Assembly (NCBI GenBank): GCA_964420835.1
Contig: CAYQUO010000018.1
Span: forward strand, 1-64,000
DNA: 64,000 bases
Source of the DNA: CAYQUO01 sp964420835
GTDB taxonomy: Bacteria; Chloroflexota; Anaerolineae; Anaerolineales; Anaerolineaceae
Reading direction: 5' to 3'
Position numbers and translations under genes: made by a program. This document shows positions 33,967 to 44,791 of this stretch, piece by piece (position 1 is the stretch's first letter; each line of letters opens with the position of its first letter). The notes beneath the pieces are model-generated. The model saw only the letters and a program-made list of their open reading frames with translations, searched no databases and had not been told where the DNA came from.

Positions 33967-35118
33967 ATGAAACGTTTTCTGCTCGTTTTCCTGCTGCTGA
34001 CCGGCATCGGCATCTCCTCCCTGTTCGGCGCAGCCGTGGGCGCCCTGGCCGTTTATTCCATCGAGCACAAGGACCTTCAAAACGCGATCAGCGGCCTTCA
34101 GTTCCCAACCGCAGGGAGCGCACCGGTGGTGACCATGCCGGGGCCAGCCGGGGCCATTGTCATTAACACTTCTGACGTCCAAACGACCATCACGCAGGTG
34201 GTCAGGCGGATCGGCCCCGCCGTGGTCACCGTGGTGGGGAACGCCCGGGTGGATGTGGGCCCTTTCTGGCCGCATTCCACATCCGAGGTCAGCGGCAGCG
34301 GTGTGTTCATTTCCCCGGAAGGTTACATCCTCACCAACAACCACGTGGTGGAAGATGCCTCCGGTTTCCATGTCACCCTGGCGGATGGCACCACCCAGTC
34401 GGCGGTTTTGGTGGGCGCCGATCAGTATTCCGACCTGGCCGTGCTCAAGGTCGATGGCCCGGTCCCGGCGGTGGCCGGTTTTGGCAATTCCGATGTGCTG
34501 GATTCCGGAGAAGCGGTCATCGCCATCGGCTCCCCCCTTGGCGACTTCAAGAACTCGGTCACCGTTGGCGTGGTCAGCGCCACCGGCCGTTCCATCGATA
34601 CCGGCCGCGGTTACCTGGTGGAGGACCTCATCCAGACCGATGCCGCCATCAACAACGGCAACTCGGGTGGCCCGCTGGTCAACCTGGCCGGCGAGGTCAT
34701 CGGCATCAATACGCTCGTCGTCCGCTCCAGCGGCTCGGGCACGGTCGCCGAGGGGCTCGGTTTTGCCATCCCCTCCAACACCGCTGCAACCGTTGCCGGG
34801 CAGATCATCCAGACCGGTTCGGTTTCCCGCCCCAACCTGGGCATCCGCGGGCAGTCCATCACCCCCTACGTTGCCCGCCGCTACAACCTGCCGGTGGAAT
34901 GGGGCGTTTATATTACGGCTGTCCAGTCCGGTGGACCGGCCGCCCGGGCCGGCCTGCAGGAGGGTGACATCATCACCCGCATCGGCGAGGTTGCGCTGGG
35001 CGAAACCAACTCCTTCATCAACGCCCTCTACAGGTTCCACCCGGGCGACAAGGTCACCATTGGCATTGTGCGCGACCTTAAGCAGATGGAGGTCCAGGTC
35101 ACCCTCGCCGGCTCCTGA
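33967..35118 (+). CDS. HtrA/DegP-type S1C serine protease with PDZ domain
   Basis: A 383-residue protease anchored by one N-terminal membrane segment (4-28), with its active domain outside the cytoplasm. The catalytic triad is visible: His126 in TNNHVV, Asp156 in SDLAVL and Ser233 in GNSGGP. A single PDZ domain occupies about 280-375. These enzymes remove damaged or misfolded envelope proteins. The ATG at 33967 follows GAAAGGTG; the GTG three codons earlier is an alternative. It has its own promoter and terminator, so it is probably monocistronic. Confidence 0.92.
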   Translation: MKRFLLVFLLLTGIGISSLFGAAVGALAVYSIEHKDLQNAISGLQFPTAGSAPVVTMPGPAGAIVINTSDVQTTITQVVRRIGPAVVTVVGNARVDVGPFWPHSTSEVSGSGVFISPEGYILTNNHVVEDASGFHVTLADGTTQSAVLVGADQYSDLAVLKVDGPVPAVAGFGNSDVLDSGEAVIAIGSPLGDFKNSVTVGVVSATGRSIDTGRGYLVEDLIQTDAAINNGNSGGPLVNLAGEVIGINTLVVRSSGSGTVAEGLGFAIPSNTAATVAGQIIQTGSVSRPNLGIRGQSITPYVARRYNLPVEWGVYITAVQSGGPAARAGLQEGDIITRIGEVALGETNSFINALYRFHPGDKVTIGIVRDLKQMEVQVTLAGS

Positions 35119-35211
35119 AAGCAGATGGGCGGCCGCCATGCCGCCCTTGCCAATACCTGTCCTGGCCGGCTCCTGCGCCAGTCCGGTGTATTCGCCAGGG
35201 TACTGTTTTTC

Positions 35212-35231
35212 CCCTCCACCCGGAGGGTTTT
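35212..35231 (+). terminator. Intrinsic terminator of the HtrA-like gene
   Basis: CCCTCC-ACCC-GGAGGG forms a 6-bp perfect stem with a 4-base loop, followed by TTTT, 94 bases past the stop codon. Confidence 0.6.
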
Positions 35232-35268
35232 CACACATGCCGCCGGGTGCGCAACAACCTTCAAACAG

Positions 35269-36285
35269 TTACGGCCCGGTTGGCTGCGGTTCCACCGCCG
35301 GGGGTTCCCCGTTGCCTCCCTCCGTGGGGGAAGCCTCCACGGGCGGGGCGGTCTCCATGGCTGGTGTCTCGGTGGCTGTTGCCGTGACCGTGGGGGTCGA
35401 TGTCGTCTTTGAGGCGGTGGGTGTTTTGGTTGCAGTTCTCGTTGGTGTGGCGGTCGGGCTTGGGGTCGCGCCCGGAGTATCGGTGACCACTGGTCCGGGA
35501 AGGAGGCTCTCCTCCGTCATGCCGCCCGGGATCTCGATCACCTCGGATGTGATCGTTCTCTCGCTGTTCACCCGCTCCCATCCGCGGACCAGCAGCGCCC
35601 CGGCCGTCGCCAGTCCGCCCAGCAGCAAAACGGCCGCCAGCCCCACGCCTGCCAGCAGCCACTCCCGGTTGCTCTGCCTTCGCCGCGGCCTGGACGGCGG
35701 CCTCACCGGCGGCAAACCGGATACGGTTGTCACCGGCTGGGCAGCCTCGATGGGAAAGGGGACGGCCTCCCAACCTGCAACCGGTTCGGCCATTGCCGGA
35801 GGCGGGGGCAGGGTTTTCTCTGGCAGCCGCCCTGGCGGGGCTGGTTCCACTGCTGGGGCCTCCGTTGGGATCGTCTCCCACTGCCGGTCAACGATCGTTC
35901 GCACCGTGGCGCTCAATTTGGTCAGCACCTCCTCCAGCGGGGGTGTCAGCGCGTCCAGCCAGTGCGTCCGCCCCAGGTAGTAGGCCATTGCCTTCACCGG
36001 CTTCACAGCCTCCAGCCGCAGCGGGATGATGCTGATGCGCTGGTCAAAGGCATGGCAAACCTCGTTCAACACGTGCTCCGACGCGTTGGCGCGGGCTGTC
36101 CATACCAGCACCAGGGCCCGGCTGCCTTCGATCGCCTCGATGATCGACTCGGCGAAGTTGGCCCCCGGCAGCACATCCCGCGGCGCCATCCAGGTGCGGA
36201 TGCCGTCCTGCTCCAGCCGGGCGCTTACCGCTTCCGCTGAGTCCCTGTCCACGTGGGCGTACGAGATGAAAACATCATGGGGCAT
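35269..36285 (-). CDS. Membrane-anchored TIR-domain protein
   Basis: A 338-residue protein. Residues 1-130 are a bacterial TIR domain beginning H-D-V-F-I-S-Y-A; Glu75 in HVLNE is at the position of the catalytic Glu of NAD-cleaving TIR domains. A Pro-rich segment (140-205), one membrane segment (about 209-233) and a Thr/Pro-rich tail (about 265-338) follow, so the TIR domain is predicted cytoplasmic and the tail external. The ATG at 36285 has AGGAG six bases upstream; the longer frame is rejected. Role unknown: signalling scaffold or NADase. No adjacent STING, caspase or other defence partner is seen. Confidence 0.82.
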   Translation of the reverse strand: MPHDVFISYAHVDRDSAEAVSARLEQDGIRTWMAPRDVLPGANFAESIIEAIEGSRALVLVWTARANASEHVLNEVCHAFDQRISIIPLRLEAVKPVKAMAYYLGRTHWLDALTPPLEEVLTKLSATVRTIVDRQWETIPTEAPAVEPAPPGRLPEKTLPPPPAMAEPVAGWEAVPFPIEAAQPVTTVSGLPPVRPPSRPRRRQSNREWLLAGVGLAAVLLLGGLATAGALLVRGWERVNSERTITSEVIEIPGGMTEESLLPGPVVTDTPGATPSPTATPTRTATKTPTASKTTSTPTVTATATETPAMETAPPVEASPTEGGNGEPPAVEPQPTGP

Positions 36286-36457
36286 GTTCTGCTCCTGCTG
36301 CCTGCCGGCATCGGCAGACGGGCTTATTGTACCCAACTTTTTCCTTCCATTGGAATTGAACTGCTGCCGGATGGCGCAGGGCGGTTGCCGGCTCCCTGCC
36401 TGCCGCAACGTGCATGGGGTATCAACAAATTCACGGAATGGATGATTTCCCGCCGGG

Positions 36458-37729
36458 CTAACCGGTGAAGAACATCAGGGTTATCCCCGTGGTTACAGCG
36501 CCCACAATGGCAATGATGACGGTGGCCCGGATGACCCGGATGAGGCTTTTCCGCTCCACAACACCGAGGAGGTACGGGATGGTCCCCAGGTCGCTGGTGA
36601 GGGAGGCGATCACCGCGCAGATGCCGGCCACCTGGCTGGTGATGCCGCCCTGTTTGGCAAGTGTGGCAACTGCGGCAACGGTGCTCGTGCTGGAGAACAG
36701 GCTGCCGACAAAACTGGTCACGTAAACGCCCGCCTGGCCCGCCAGGCGTTGTGCGACCACACCCACCACCTGGATGACCAGCAGCAACACCCCGAACATC
36801 AGCACGGATTTCAACGAAAACGGCGAGGAAAGGTTGATCACCGCGCCGGTGCGTTCCGTTTCAGGGGGGATGTGGGGTTTTCGGCGAACGAACGTGATGA
36901 TGACCGTGGCCACCAGCATCATGATGAAGGCCGGCATGGATACGAACAGCGCCCGATAGTCAAGAATGGCCAGCAGGACCGCGTTGCGGATGATCATGCC
37001 GGTGTTGGTGAAGAGGATCCCCCGGTACGCCGAATCGGATAAATGCCCCAGCATGTCGTGGGAGCGCCGCGCCAGTTCCCTGGCGGCCACGTCGCTGTTC
37101 ACCAGGCCTCCCAGGAACCCGGAGATCTCGTTCCCGCGGTCCTCGTACGCTTTCAGCAGGATGTAATTGATAAATCCGATCCCCGCGATCAGGATCACAG
37201 TGATCCAGGCGGCCTGCAGGTCAACGACACCCCACGGATCAACGGTTCCCTTGGGCAATACCGGGTAAATGATGAAGGTCAGGATCGCCAGCAGGATCGC
37301 CGAACGGATCTCCGCTTCCGTCAGCCGGATGCTGAAGTTGGTCAATGGCTGTTTCCATGCCAGCAGGGCCGCCGTGATGACCCCCACCGCCACCGGTGTA
37401 AAGGTGTGGCCCAGCCCGCACAAGATCCCCATAAACGTGGTGATGGCCAGGGCGATGGAGGTGGTCAGTTCGGCTTCCTTGTTGGCGCGGATCGCCTCGA
37501 TGTTCATGATCACCACAATGATGCCGATCAGCAACAGGCTGATCGCCGCGTAGACCTCTCCGAGCAGCCCTCCCAGCACACCCATGACGGCCGCGATGCT
37601 GAAGGTGCGCACCCCGGCGCCTTTTTCCCTGCGCTGGCGCTCCAGGCCGATGAACAGCCCAACGGCAAGCGCCAAAAAGAGGCGCTCAAAGATGATCAAA
37701 TAGGGCCACTGGTTGTTTACGATGTTCAT
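36458..37729 (-). CDS. MgtC/SapB and DUF4010 family membrane protein
   Basis: A 423-residue polytopic membrane protein with about twelve hydrophobic segments. The N-terminal part carries the MgtC/SapB signature (G-L-F-I-G-L-E-R-Q-R followed by G-V-R-T-F). The rest is the DUF4010 module, with G-G-L-V-N-S-D-V-A and S-S-T-S-T-V-A-A-V motifs duplicated in the two halves. Function is not established; MgtC-like proteins are tied to Mg limitation and control of P-type ATPases. It stands between the TIR gene and the AT-richer patch. Confidence 0.85.
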   Translation of the reverse strand: MNIVNNQWPYLIIFERLFLALAVGLFIGLERQRREKGAGVRTFSIAAVMGVLGGLLGEVYAAISLLLIGIIVVIMNIEAIRANKEAELTTSIALAITTFMGILCGLGHTFTPVAVGVITAALLAWKQPLTNFSIRLTEAEIRSAILLAILTFIIYPVLPKGTVDPWGVVDLQAAWITVILIAGIGFINYILLKAYEDRGNEISGFLGGLVNSDVAARELARRSHDMLGHLSDSAYRGILFTNTGMIIRNAVLLAILDYRALFVSMPAFIMMLVATVIITFVRRKPHIPPETERTGAVINLSSPFSLKSVLMFGVLLLVIQVVGVVAQRLAGQAGVYVTSFVGSLFSSTSTVAAVATLAKQGGITSQVAGICAVIASLTSDLGTIPYLLGVVERKSLIRVIRATVIIAIVGAVTTGITLMFFTG

Positions 37730-38050
37730 GGTCTAGGCACAGGATCGGTCCAAAAACCGGCTCAGAGAAAATTATTAGGAAGGCTGTTGCCCTCCAGGGG
37801 CGTTCCAGGGAAAAACAGGTTTTCCCCTCCACCCGAACGTCCTTTCAATGGGTTGTCGGGCGAGTATACCAGATTTTGGTTTTTTTGCGATTATTTTGCC
37901 GGGAAATAGAATTGGCTAAGAACAACGCATGTTACCGGAACAGGTGTGTGGAAAAATGTCCAATCACTGATCCAATGAATGGATGGTGGATATATAATCA
38001 TAATGGGCAACGATTTACTCCTTCTAGGGTTGAAAACAGCCGGAGGAAAA
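37730..38050. other. AT-richer intergenic region
   Basis: 321 bases with a lower GC content than the neighbours. TTGCGA (37885-37890), a 16-base spacer and TAGAAT (37907-37912) form a plausible plus-strand promoter; a TATAAT at 37993-37998 is closer to the following start. Confidence 0.45.
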
Positions 38051-38517
38051 ATGGGCGAGGTCAATGATTTAATAATTGAAGATTTGATTAATGAAGCGAA
38101 GCGAATTGCATCAAAATACTATCAAATCACCGGGCGCCCGCTTGGGATAACCGGAGAAGTTGGGGAGCGCACTGCCGCATCCGTGCTGGGGTTGAAGTTG
38201 GCGGATGTCCGTTAAAAGGATATGATGCAACCCGGGAAGTGAATGGGGTCCAACAAAAAATACAAATAAAGAGCAGGTGTGTCCCAAATCCTCAAAAACT
38301 GCTCCTGCGGGTTGGCAGGATCGATGCCGGTGGTGAATGGGATTCTGTCGTGCTGGTCCTAATGGATCTTGATTTTCAATTACACTACATTTATGAAGCA
38401 TTTCGTGAAAAAATAATCCATGAATTGAAAAAACCTGGATCAAAAGCCCGGAATGAACGGGGCGCGTTGTCCGTTTCCCAATTTATTAAGATAGCCGAAC
38501 AACGTTATTCTAAGTAG
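38051..38517 (+). pseudogene. DUF6998-like protein split by a frameshift
   Basis: The ATG at 38051 has GGAGG four bases upstream and begins a well-formed N-terminal domain (G-R-P-L-G-I-T-G-E-V-G-E). That frame ends at a TAA (38213-38215). The next frame, entered near base 38210, continues without loss as a G-Y-D-A-T-R-E-V-N-G segment, then the Q-I-K-S-R strand, W-D-S-V-V-L-V-L and an S-K-A-R-N-E-R-G-A-L motif, and stops at 38517. Insertion of one T near 38212 would restore a single protein of about 155 residues. The pattern fits a small restriction-endonuclease-like family (DUF6998, from memory). It lies in an AT-richer patch, so it may be acquired and decaying. Confidence 0.65.
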
Positions 38518-38849
38518 GCGGACGTTGGGGATCTCCGCCCCTGTCTCCTGCATATCCCTGGCAGCCGCAGGGTGGTTGTGGTTCTTTATGCCGTTTTCTA
38601 TTTTTATCTCGATGCATCATTATTTTTCAATTTCAAGGATCGGGATGTTCAACCAGGATGGTTGCTCGGTATAAAACCTGCTCTATTGGTCAATCCCCCT
38701 TCTTAAATGCGCCATTTTTCCCATCCGGATTGGTGAAATTGCCAATTGCCAAATTCCCCCCATCCTGTACAATGGGAGGGATGGAATTCCATTCCATGCT
38801 CAACCCGCGATGCCTGCACCGCCTCACCCCGGCAGGCGAAAACACATCG

Positions 38850-38880
38850 GAAAAACGAAAAAACGAAAACGAATATTCCC
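38850..38880 (+). repeat. Dispersed 31-base repeat, copy 1
   Basis: An A-rich block made of C-G-A4 to C-G-A6-like units followed by GAATATTCCC. Its exact reverse complement occurs at 63930-63960; one mismatch and four more matching bases extend it on the left. Confidence 0.75.
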
Positions 38881-38996
38881 TTGGCTCACTGCGCCCCCAG
38901 GGGCACAGGCGGGAATGGCGGCGGGTTTTGCCGGTGGCAGGTTCCGGACGGTTGCCGCCCTGGGTGGATGCTGCTTCGCGGCATATATCCGGGCTG

Positions 38997-39005
38997 TGAT
39001 AGAAT
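38997..39005 (+). promoter_or_regulatory. Extended -10 promoter of ftsK
   Basis: TGA-TAGAAT, 24 bases before the proposed TTG start; no clear -35. Confidence 0.4.
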
Positions 39006-39029
39006 GATTCCATAATCAGGAGAACCCCT

Positions 39030-41375
<2,346 letters not shown>

Positions 41376-41378
41376 AGG

Positions 41379-42113
41379 CTAATTTTCCCCCAGTTCGTGC
41401 AGCACCAGCAGCGTGCCAGCCAGCGCCGCCGTTTCCATGCGCAGCGTGCGCCTTCCCAGCGTCACCGTCCTGAAGCCGGCCGCCTGCGCCCCCTGCACCT
41501 CCGTCTCTGCCAGTCCCCCCTCCGGGCCCACCAGGAGCTCCACGCTGCCCCCGCGCCAGCCGGTCAATGCCCCCTTCAAGGTTGTGCGTTGTTCGTCCTC
41601 CCACAGCGCCAGGCGGAGCAACCCCGGTTCCGATGGCTGCTGCAGCATCTCCTCCAGCCGTGCGGTGGGCAGCAGTTGCGGGATGCGCCCCCGCCCGCAC
41701 TGCTCGGCGGCCTCCTGCAGGATTCGCTCCCAGCGCCCGCGCTTGGCCTCGGCTTCGGTGGTGTTCTGCACCAGGCTGCGCTGCGAGACCAGCGGCCGGA
41801 ACGCCGCTGCCCCCGCCTCTGTGCACTTCTGCAATGCCCACTCGAACTTCTCCCGTTGTGTCAGGCACAGGTCCAGCACCACCCGCACCGCCGGTTCCCC
41901 GGCGGCATCCATGCGCTCCGTCACCCGGCCGCTTACCAGTTCCTTCTCCACCACTTCCAGCGCCACCGTAAACCGGCTCCCCCGGTTGTCCAGCACCGCC
42001 ACCATCGTCCCGGGCTTTAGCCGCAACACCCGGCTGATCTGCCGGGCGGTCTCCGCCGGAAAACTGACCTGCTCTCCGGCAATGTGGTGCGGATCAATGA
42101 AGAAATGGTGCAT
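41379..42113 (-). CDS. rsmE: 16S rRNA (uracil1498-N3)-methyltransferase
   Basis: A 244-residue SPOUT-fold methyltransferase that modifies U1498 of 16S rRNA in the 30S subunit. Seen: N-terminal PUA-like part beginning H-H-F-F-I, a central C-T-E-A-G-A segment with the conserved Q-R-S, and the SAM-binding knot L-V-G-P-E-G-G-L with L-G-R-R-T-L-R-M-E-T-A near the C-terminus. It begins one base after the rsmI stop, so the two rRNA methylases form an operon. Confidence 0.94.
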   Translation of the reverse strand: MHHFFIDPHHIAGEQVSFPAETARQISRVLRLKPGTMVAVLDNRGSRFTVALEVVEKELVSGRVTERMDAAGEPAVRVVLDLCLTQREKFEWALQKCTEAGAAAFRPLVSQRSLVQNTTEAEAKRGRWERILQEAAEQCGRGRIPQLLPTARLEEMLQQPSEPGLLRLALWEDEQRTTLKGALTGWRGGSVELLVGPEGGLAETEVQGAQAAGFRTVTLGRRTLRMETAALAGTLLVLHELGEN

Positions 42114-42114
42114 T

Positions 42115-42798
42115 CTACCCCCCGGCCTCCACCCCGGTGATCACCACCGTGTACTCGCCGCGCGGCTCCTCCTCTGCATGGCGTGCAGCCAGGGCGGAAA
42201 GGCTGCCGCGCTCCACCGCCTCGTACAGTTTGGTCAGGTCGTTGCACACCGCTGCCGGTCGGTCGCCGAACACCGCCAGGGCATCCGCCAGGAAACCCTT
42301 CAACCGGTGGGGGCTCTCGTAGTAAATCAGTGTGTGTGGGGAATCGCGGTCCACCTCCAGGAAGCGCCGCCGCGGTCCGCCCTTGTGCGGGGCAAACCCG
42401 CGGAAGGTGAAACTGTGCACCGGCAGCCCCGAGAGGGTTAACGCCGGGATCAGCGCAGCCGGACCCGGGATGCAGGTCAGCGGGATCCCCTCCTCGAGGG
42501 CGCTGCGCACCAGGATGAAACCCGGGTCCGAAATGGCCGGGCTGCCGGCGTTGGTCACCAAGGCCACCTTCCTGCCCTCCCGCAGCAGCCCCATCACCCG
42601 CGGCAGCGATCGGCGCTCGTTGTGCTCGTGGAACGAGATCTGCGGCTTGCGGATGCCAAAATGGTTCAGCAGGTGGCCCGTCTTGCGCGTGTCCTCGCTC
42701 ACCACCCAGTCCACCGCTTTCAACGTCTCGATCGCCCGCAGCGTGATGTCGCCCAGGTTGCCGATCGGCGTTGCCACCAGGTACAGCAGTGGTTCCAT
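42115..42798 (-). CDS. rsmI: 16S rRNA (cytidine1402-2'-O)-methyltransferase
   Basis: A 227-residue tetrapyrrole-methylase-fold enzyme. The ATG at 42798 gives the family's usual start (L-Y-L-V-A-T-P-I-G-N-L-G-D); the frame continues to 42960 but that part overlaps lipA control sequences. Other motifs: S-E-D-T-R-K-T, F-H-E-H-N-E, T-N-A-G-S-P-A-I-S-D-P-G and Y-E-S-P-H-R. An extended -10 (TGA-TATACT) ends seven bases before the ATG, so the transcript looks leaderless. Confidence 0.94.
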   Translation of the reverse strand: MEPLLYLVATPIGNLGDITLRAIETLKAVDWVVSEDTRKTGHLLNHFGIRKPQISFHEHNERRSLPRVMGLLREGRKVALVTNAGSPAISDPGFILVRSALEEGIPLTCIPGPAALIPALTLSGLPVHSFTFRGFAPHKGGPRRRFLEVDRDSPHTLIYYESPHRLKGFLADALAVFGDRPAAVCNDLTKLYEAVERGSLSALAARHAEEEPRGEYTVVITGVEAGG

Positions 42799-42805
42799 GC
42801 AAACG

Positions 42806-42814
42806 AGTATATCA
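42806..42814 (-). promoter_or_regulatory. Extended -10 promoter of rsmI-rsmE (leaderless)
   Basis: On the minus strand TGA-TATACT ends at 42806; start codon at 42798. Confidence 0.5.
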
Positions 42815-42923
42815 CGCCGCCTGGCGTGAGCCTCGGGCTTGAATGGGCAGGTGTTTCCTGCCGGCGGGTCCCACAAAGGGGGCGTACACACCGCGGATTC
42901 GCCCCCGACTTCGGCAAACCCGG

Positions 42924-42929
42924 TATAAT
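42924..42929 (+). promoter_or_regulatory. -10 box of lipA
   Basis: TATAAT 19 bases before the lipA ATG; AGGAG lies between them, and no good -35 is visible. Confidence 0.45.
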
Positions 42930-42948
42930 TCGCCGCAGGAGAACAGCC

Positions 42949-43893
42949 ATGTCCTTTCAAACCACCCGCGACCGGGTCAACCCGGACAAGATCGATACCA
43001 CCCCCATCCGCCGGCCATCATGGATCCGTGTTCGCGCCCCCTCGGGCGAAACCTACGAATGGCTGCAGGATCTTATGCGCCGCAAGGCGCTGCACACCGT
43101 TTGCGAGGAGGCCGGCTGTCCGAACATGGGCGAATGCTGGGGCAGTGGCACGGCCACCTTCCTCATGCTCGGCGATGTGTGCACCCGCACCTGCGGCTTT
43201 TGTGATGTCCGTCATGGCCGCCCGCAGGAACTGGACTGGGATGAGCCGGAGCGCGTTGCCCAGGCGGTGAAGGCCATGGACCTCAAACATGCGGTCATCA
43301 CCAGCGTCAACCGCGATGACCGGGCGGATGGGGGCGCCCCCATCTTTGCTGCCGTTATCCGCCGCATTCGGGAGATACACCCGGGTTGCTCGGTGGAAGT
43401 GCTCATCCCCGATTTCAAGGGCAGCCAGGAGGCGCTGAAGATGGTGATGGAGGAACGCCCGGAGATCCTCAACCACAACGTGGAGACCGTGCCGCGCCTG
43501 TTCAGGCTTGTGCAACCACAGGACCGCTATGAATGGTCCGAAGCCGTGCTGCGCGGCGCCCGTCGCATGGACCCCGAGGTGCTCACCAAGTCGGGCATCA
43601 TGGTCGGCCTTGGCGAGACCGTGGATGAGGTCAGGGCGGTGATGGACGACCTGCGCGCCTGGGGTGTGGACATCCTGACCCTCGGCCAGTACCTGCAGCC
43701 GAGCCGCCGGCACCTGCCAATCGCCCGCTATTACAGCCTGGAAGAGTTCGAGGAGTTAAAGCAATACGGCCTGGGCATCGGCTTTCGCTGGGTGGAGGCC
43801 GCCCCCCTGGTGCGCTCTTCCTATCACGCAGCCGAGCAGGTGCGGGCCCTCAGCGTTGTCCACCGCAGGTTGTACGGGGGAGACCCGGTCTAA
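42949..43893 (+). CDS. lipA: Lipoyl synthase
   Basis: A 314-residue radical-SAM enzyme that inserts two sulfurs into protein-bound octanoyl groups to make lipoyl cofactor. Both iron-sulfur clusters have their ligands: auxiliary cluster Cys52, Cys57 and Cys63 (C-x4-C-x5-C), and radical-SAM cluster Cys78, Cys82 and Cys85 (C-x3-C-x2-C). The C-terminal R-S-S-Y motif that completes the auxiliary site is present. ATG at 42949 with AGGAG upstream. No lipB or lplA lies in the window. Confidence 0.95.
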   Translation: MSFQTTRDRVNPDKIDTTPIRRPSWIRVRAPSGETYEWLQDLMRRKALHTVCEEAGCPNMGECWGSGTATFLMLGDVCTRTCGFCDVRHGRPQELDWDEPERVAQAVKAMDLKHAVITSVNRDDRADGGAPIFAAVIRRIREIHPGCSVEVLIPDFKGSQEALKMVMEERPEILNHNVETVPRLFRLVQPQDRYEWSEAVLRGARRMDPEVLTKSGIMVGLGETVDEVRAVMDDLRAWGVDILTLGQYLQPSRRHLPIARYYSLEEFEELKQYGLGIGFRWVEAAPLVRSSYHAAEQVRALSVVHRRLYGGDPV

Positions 43894-43970
43894 GCGCAGG
43901 GGGATTGACCGGGGAGGGAATTTTCTGTTTTTCTACCCCCAGCCGGAACAGATCGGGAGGTTTGGCTGGC

Positions 43971-44741
43971 TCAAACAGCAAGTTTCAGGCAGGCTTCGAC
44001 CGCCAGGTTGAAGAGCAGTTCGCGGGTTGTGGAGGCGTTGGCCCAGCCGCGGCTGTCCCAGGAGTCCGGCAGCACCAGGTCGCCGGCATAGACCACCTGC
44101 CCGAGGGTGACCCCACGAAAGGCGGCCACGGCAAAGCAGGCGGCAGCCTCCATTTCCACCACGCTGCAACCTTCAGACACGCGTTGCAGCCGGCGGGCGG
44201 GTGTTTCGCGGTACAGGGCGTCGGTTGTCCAGGTCTTTCCCACCCGGTAGTTGATGTTGTGCTCTTGGAGGACCTCTTCTAATGCCCGGATGGCTGCCGG
44301 TGAAGCCTGCACCTCGCGCCCCGGGGGCAGGTAGTGGTACGAAGTGCCCTCATCGCGCACCGCGGATTGGATCACGGTCGGGTGTCCGGGTGCGATCTGT
44401 TCGTCCAGTACACCGCACCCGCCGCACATTATGAAGCATCTGCCCCCCAGGCCGATCAGTTCCTCCAGGAAGCCGGCTGCCAGCGGGGCTCCCACGCCGG
44501 GGTGTACCACCGCCAGTGGTTTTTCGGCTCCCTCCAGCAGCAGGATCGGGTTGCTGCCGATCTCCGAGACCAGGCGGCCGATCACGGTCAGCCGACCCAC
44601 CCTCCGCAGCCTTCGTAGCACATCCTGGAAAAAACACAGCACCACCCTCCCGGGCAGGGCGGTTTTGCCGGGCTTGTTGTGCGGGTTGATGATGGCGGTT
44701 CGTTCGGGGTCAAACTCCAGGATGGGGGGGATGCGTGTCAT
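43971..44741 (-). CDS. Nucleoside phosphorylase family protein
   Basis: A 256-residue PNP/UDP-phosphorylase-fold enzyme. Relatives split nucleosides with phosphate to a base and (deoxy)ribose 1-phosphate. Seen: V-H-P-G-V-G-A-P near the phosphate site, the C-G-G-C-G-V-L segment, the W-T-T-D-A-L-Y-R-E-T motif and the V-V-E-M-E-A-A-A motif that holds the ribose (Glu of MEA). The W-T-T-D-A motif is closest to the uridine-phosphorylase-like group. It is the last gene of the reverse-strand cluster that starts with the antiporter. It could supply sugar phosphates for the DeoC/RpiB compartment, but that link is inference. Confidence 0.82.
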   Translation of the reverse strand: MTRIPPILEFDPERTAIINPHNKPGKTALPGRVVLCFFQDVLRRLRRVGRLTVIGRLVSEIGSNPILLLEGAEKPLAVVHPGVGAPLAAGFLEELIGLGGRCFIMCGGCGVLDEQIAPGHPTVIQSAVRDEGTSYHYLPPGREVQASPAAIRALEEVLQEHNINYRVGKTWTTDALYRETPARRLQRVSEGCSVVEMEAAACFAVAAFRGVTLGQVVYAGDLVLPDSWDSRGWANASTTRELLFNLAVEACLKLAV

Positions 44742-44791
44742 GGTCGGTTTCCTTGCAGGGGATGTTTTTCTTGGGTGGGATTGTCGCCTGG

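Larger units (their letters stand above)
38518..39029. other. Intergenic region before ftsK with a dispersed repeat
   Basis: 512 bases without a convincing gene. It contains the 31-base repeat at 38850-38880 and, at its end, the ftsK promoter. Short open frames on both strands look random. Confidence 0.5.

Noticed and set aside
32188..35980. Long open frames opposite or across the NERD-helicase and HtrA genes
   Set aside because: Their sequences are low-complexity His/Ala/Gly- or Pro/Ser-rich shadows; the true genes have full sets of catalytic motifs.
38205..38220. Programmed frameshift in the DUF6998-like gene
   Set aside because: The site is not a canonical slippery heptamer and no stimulating hairpin is evident; a one-base loss is simpler.
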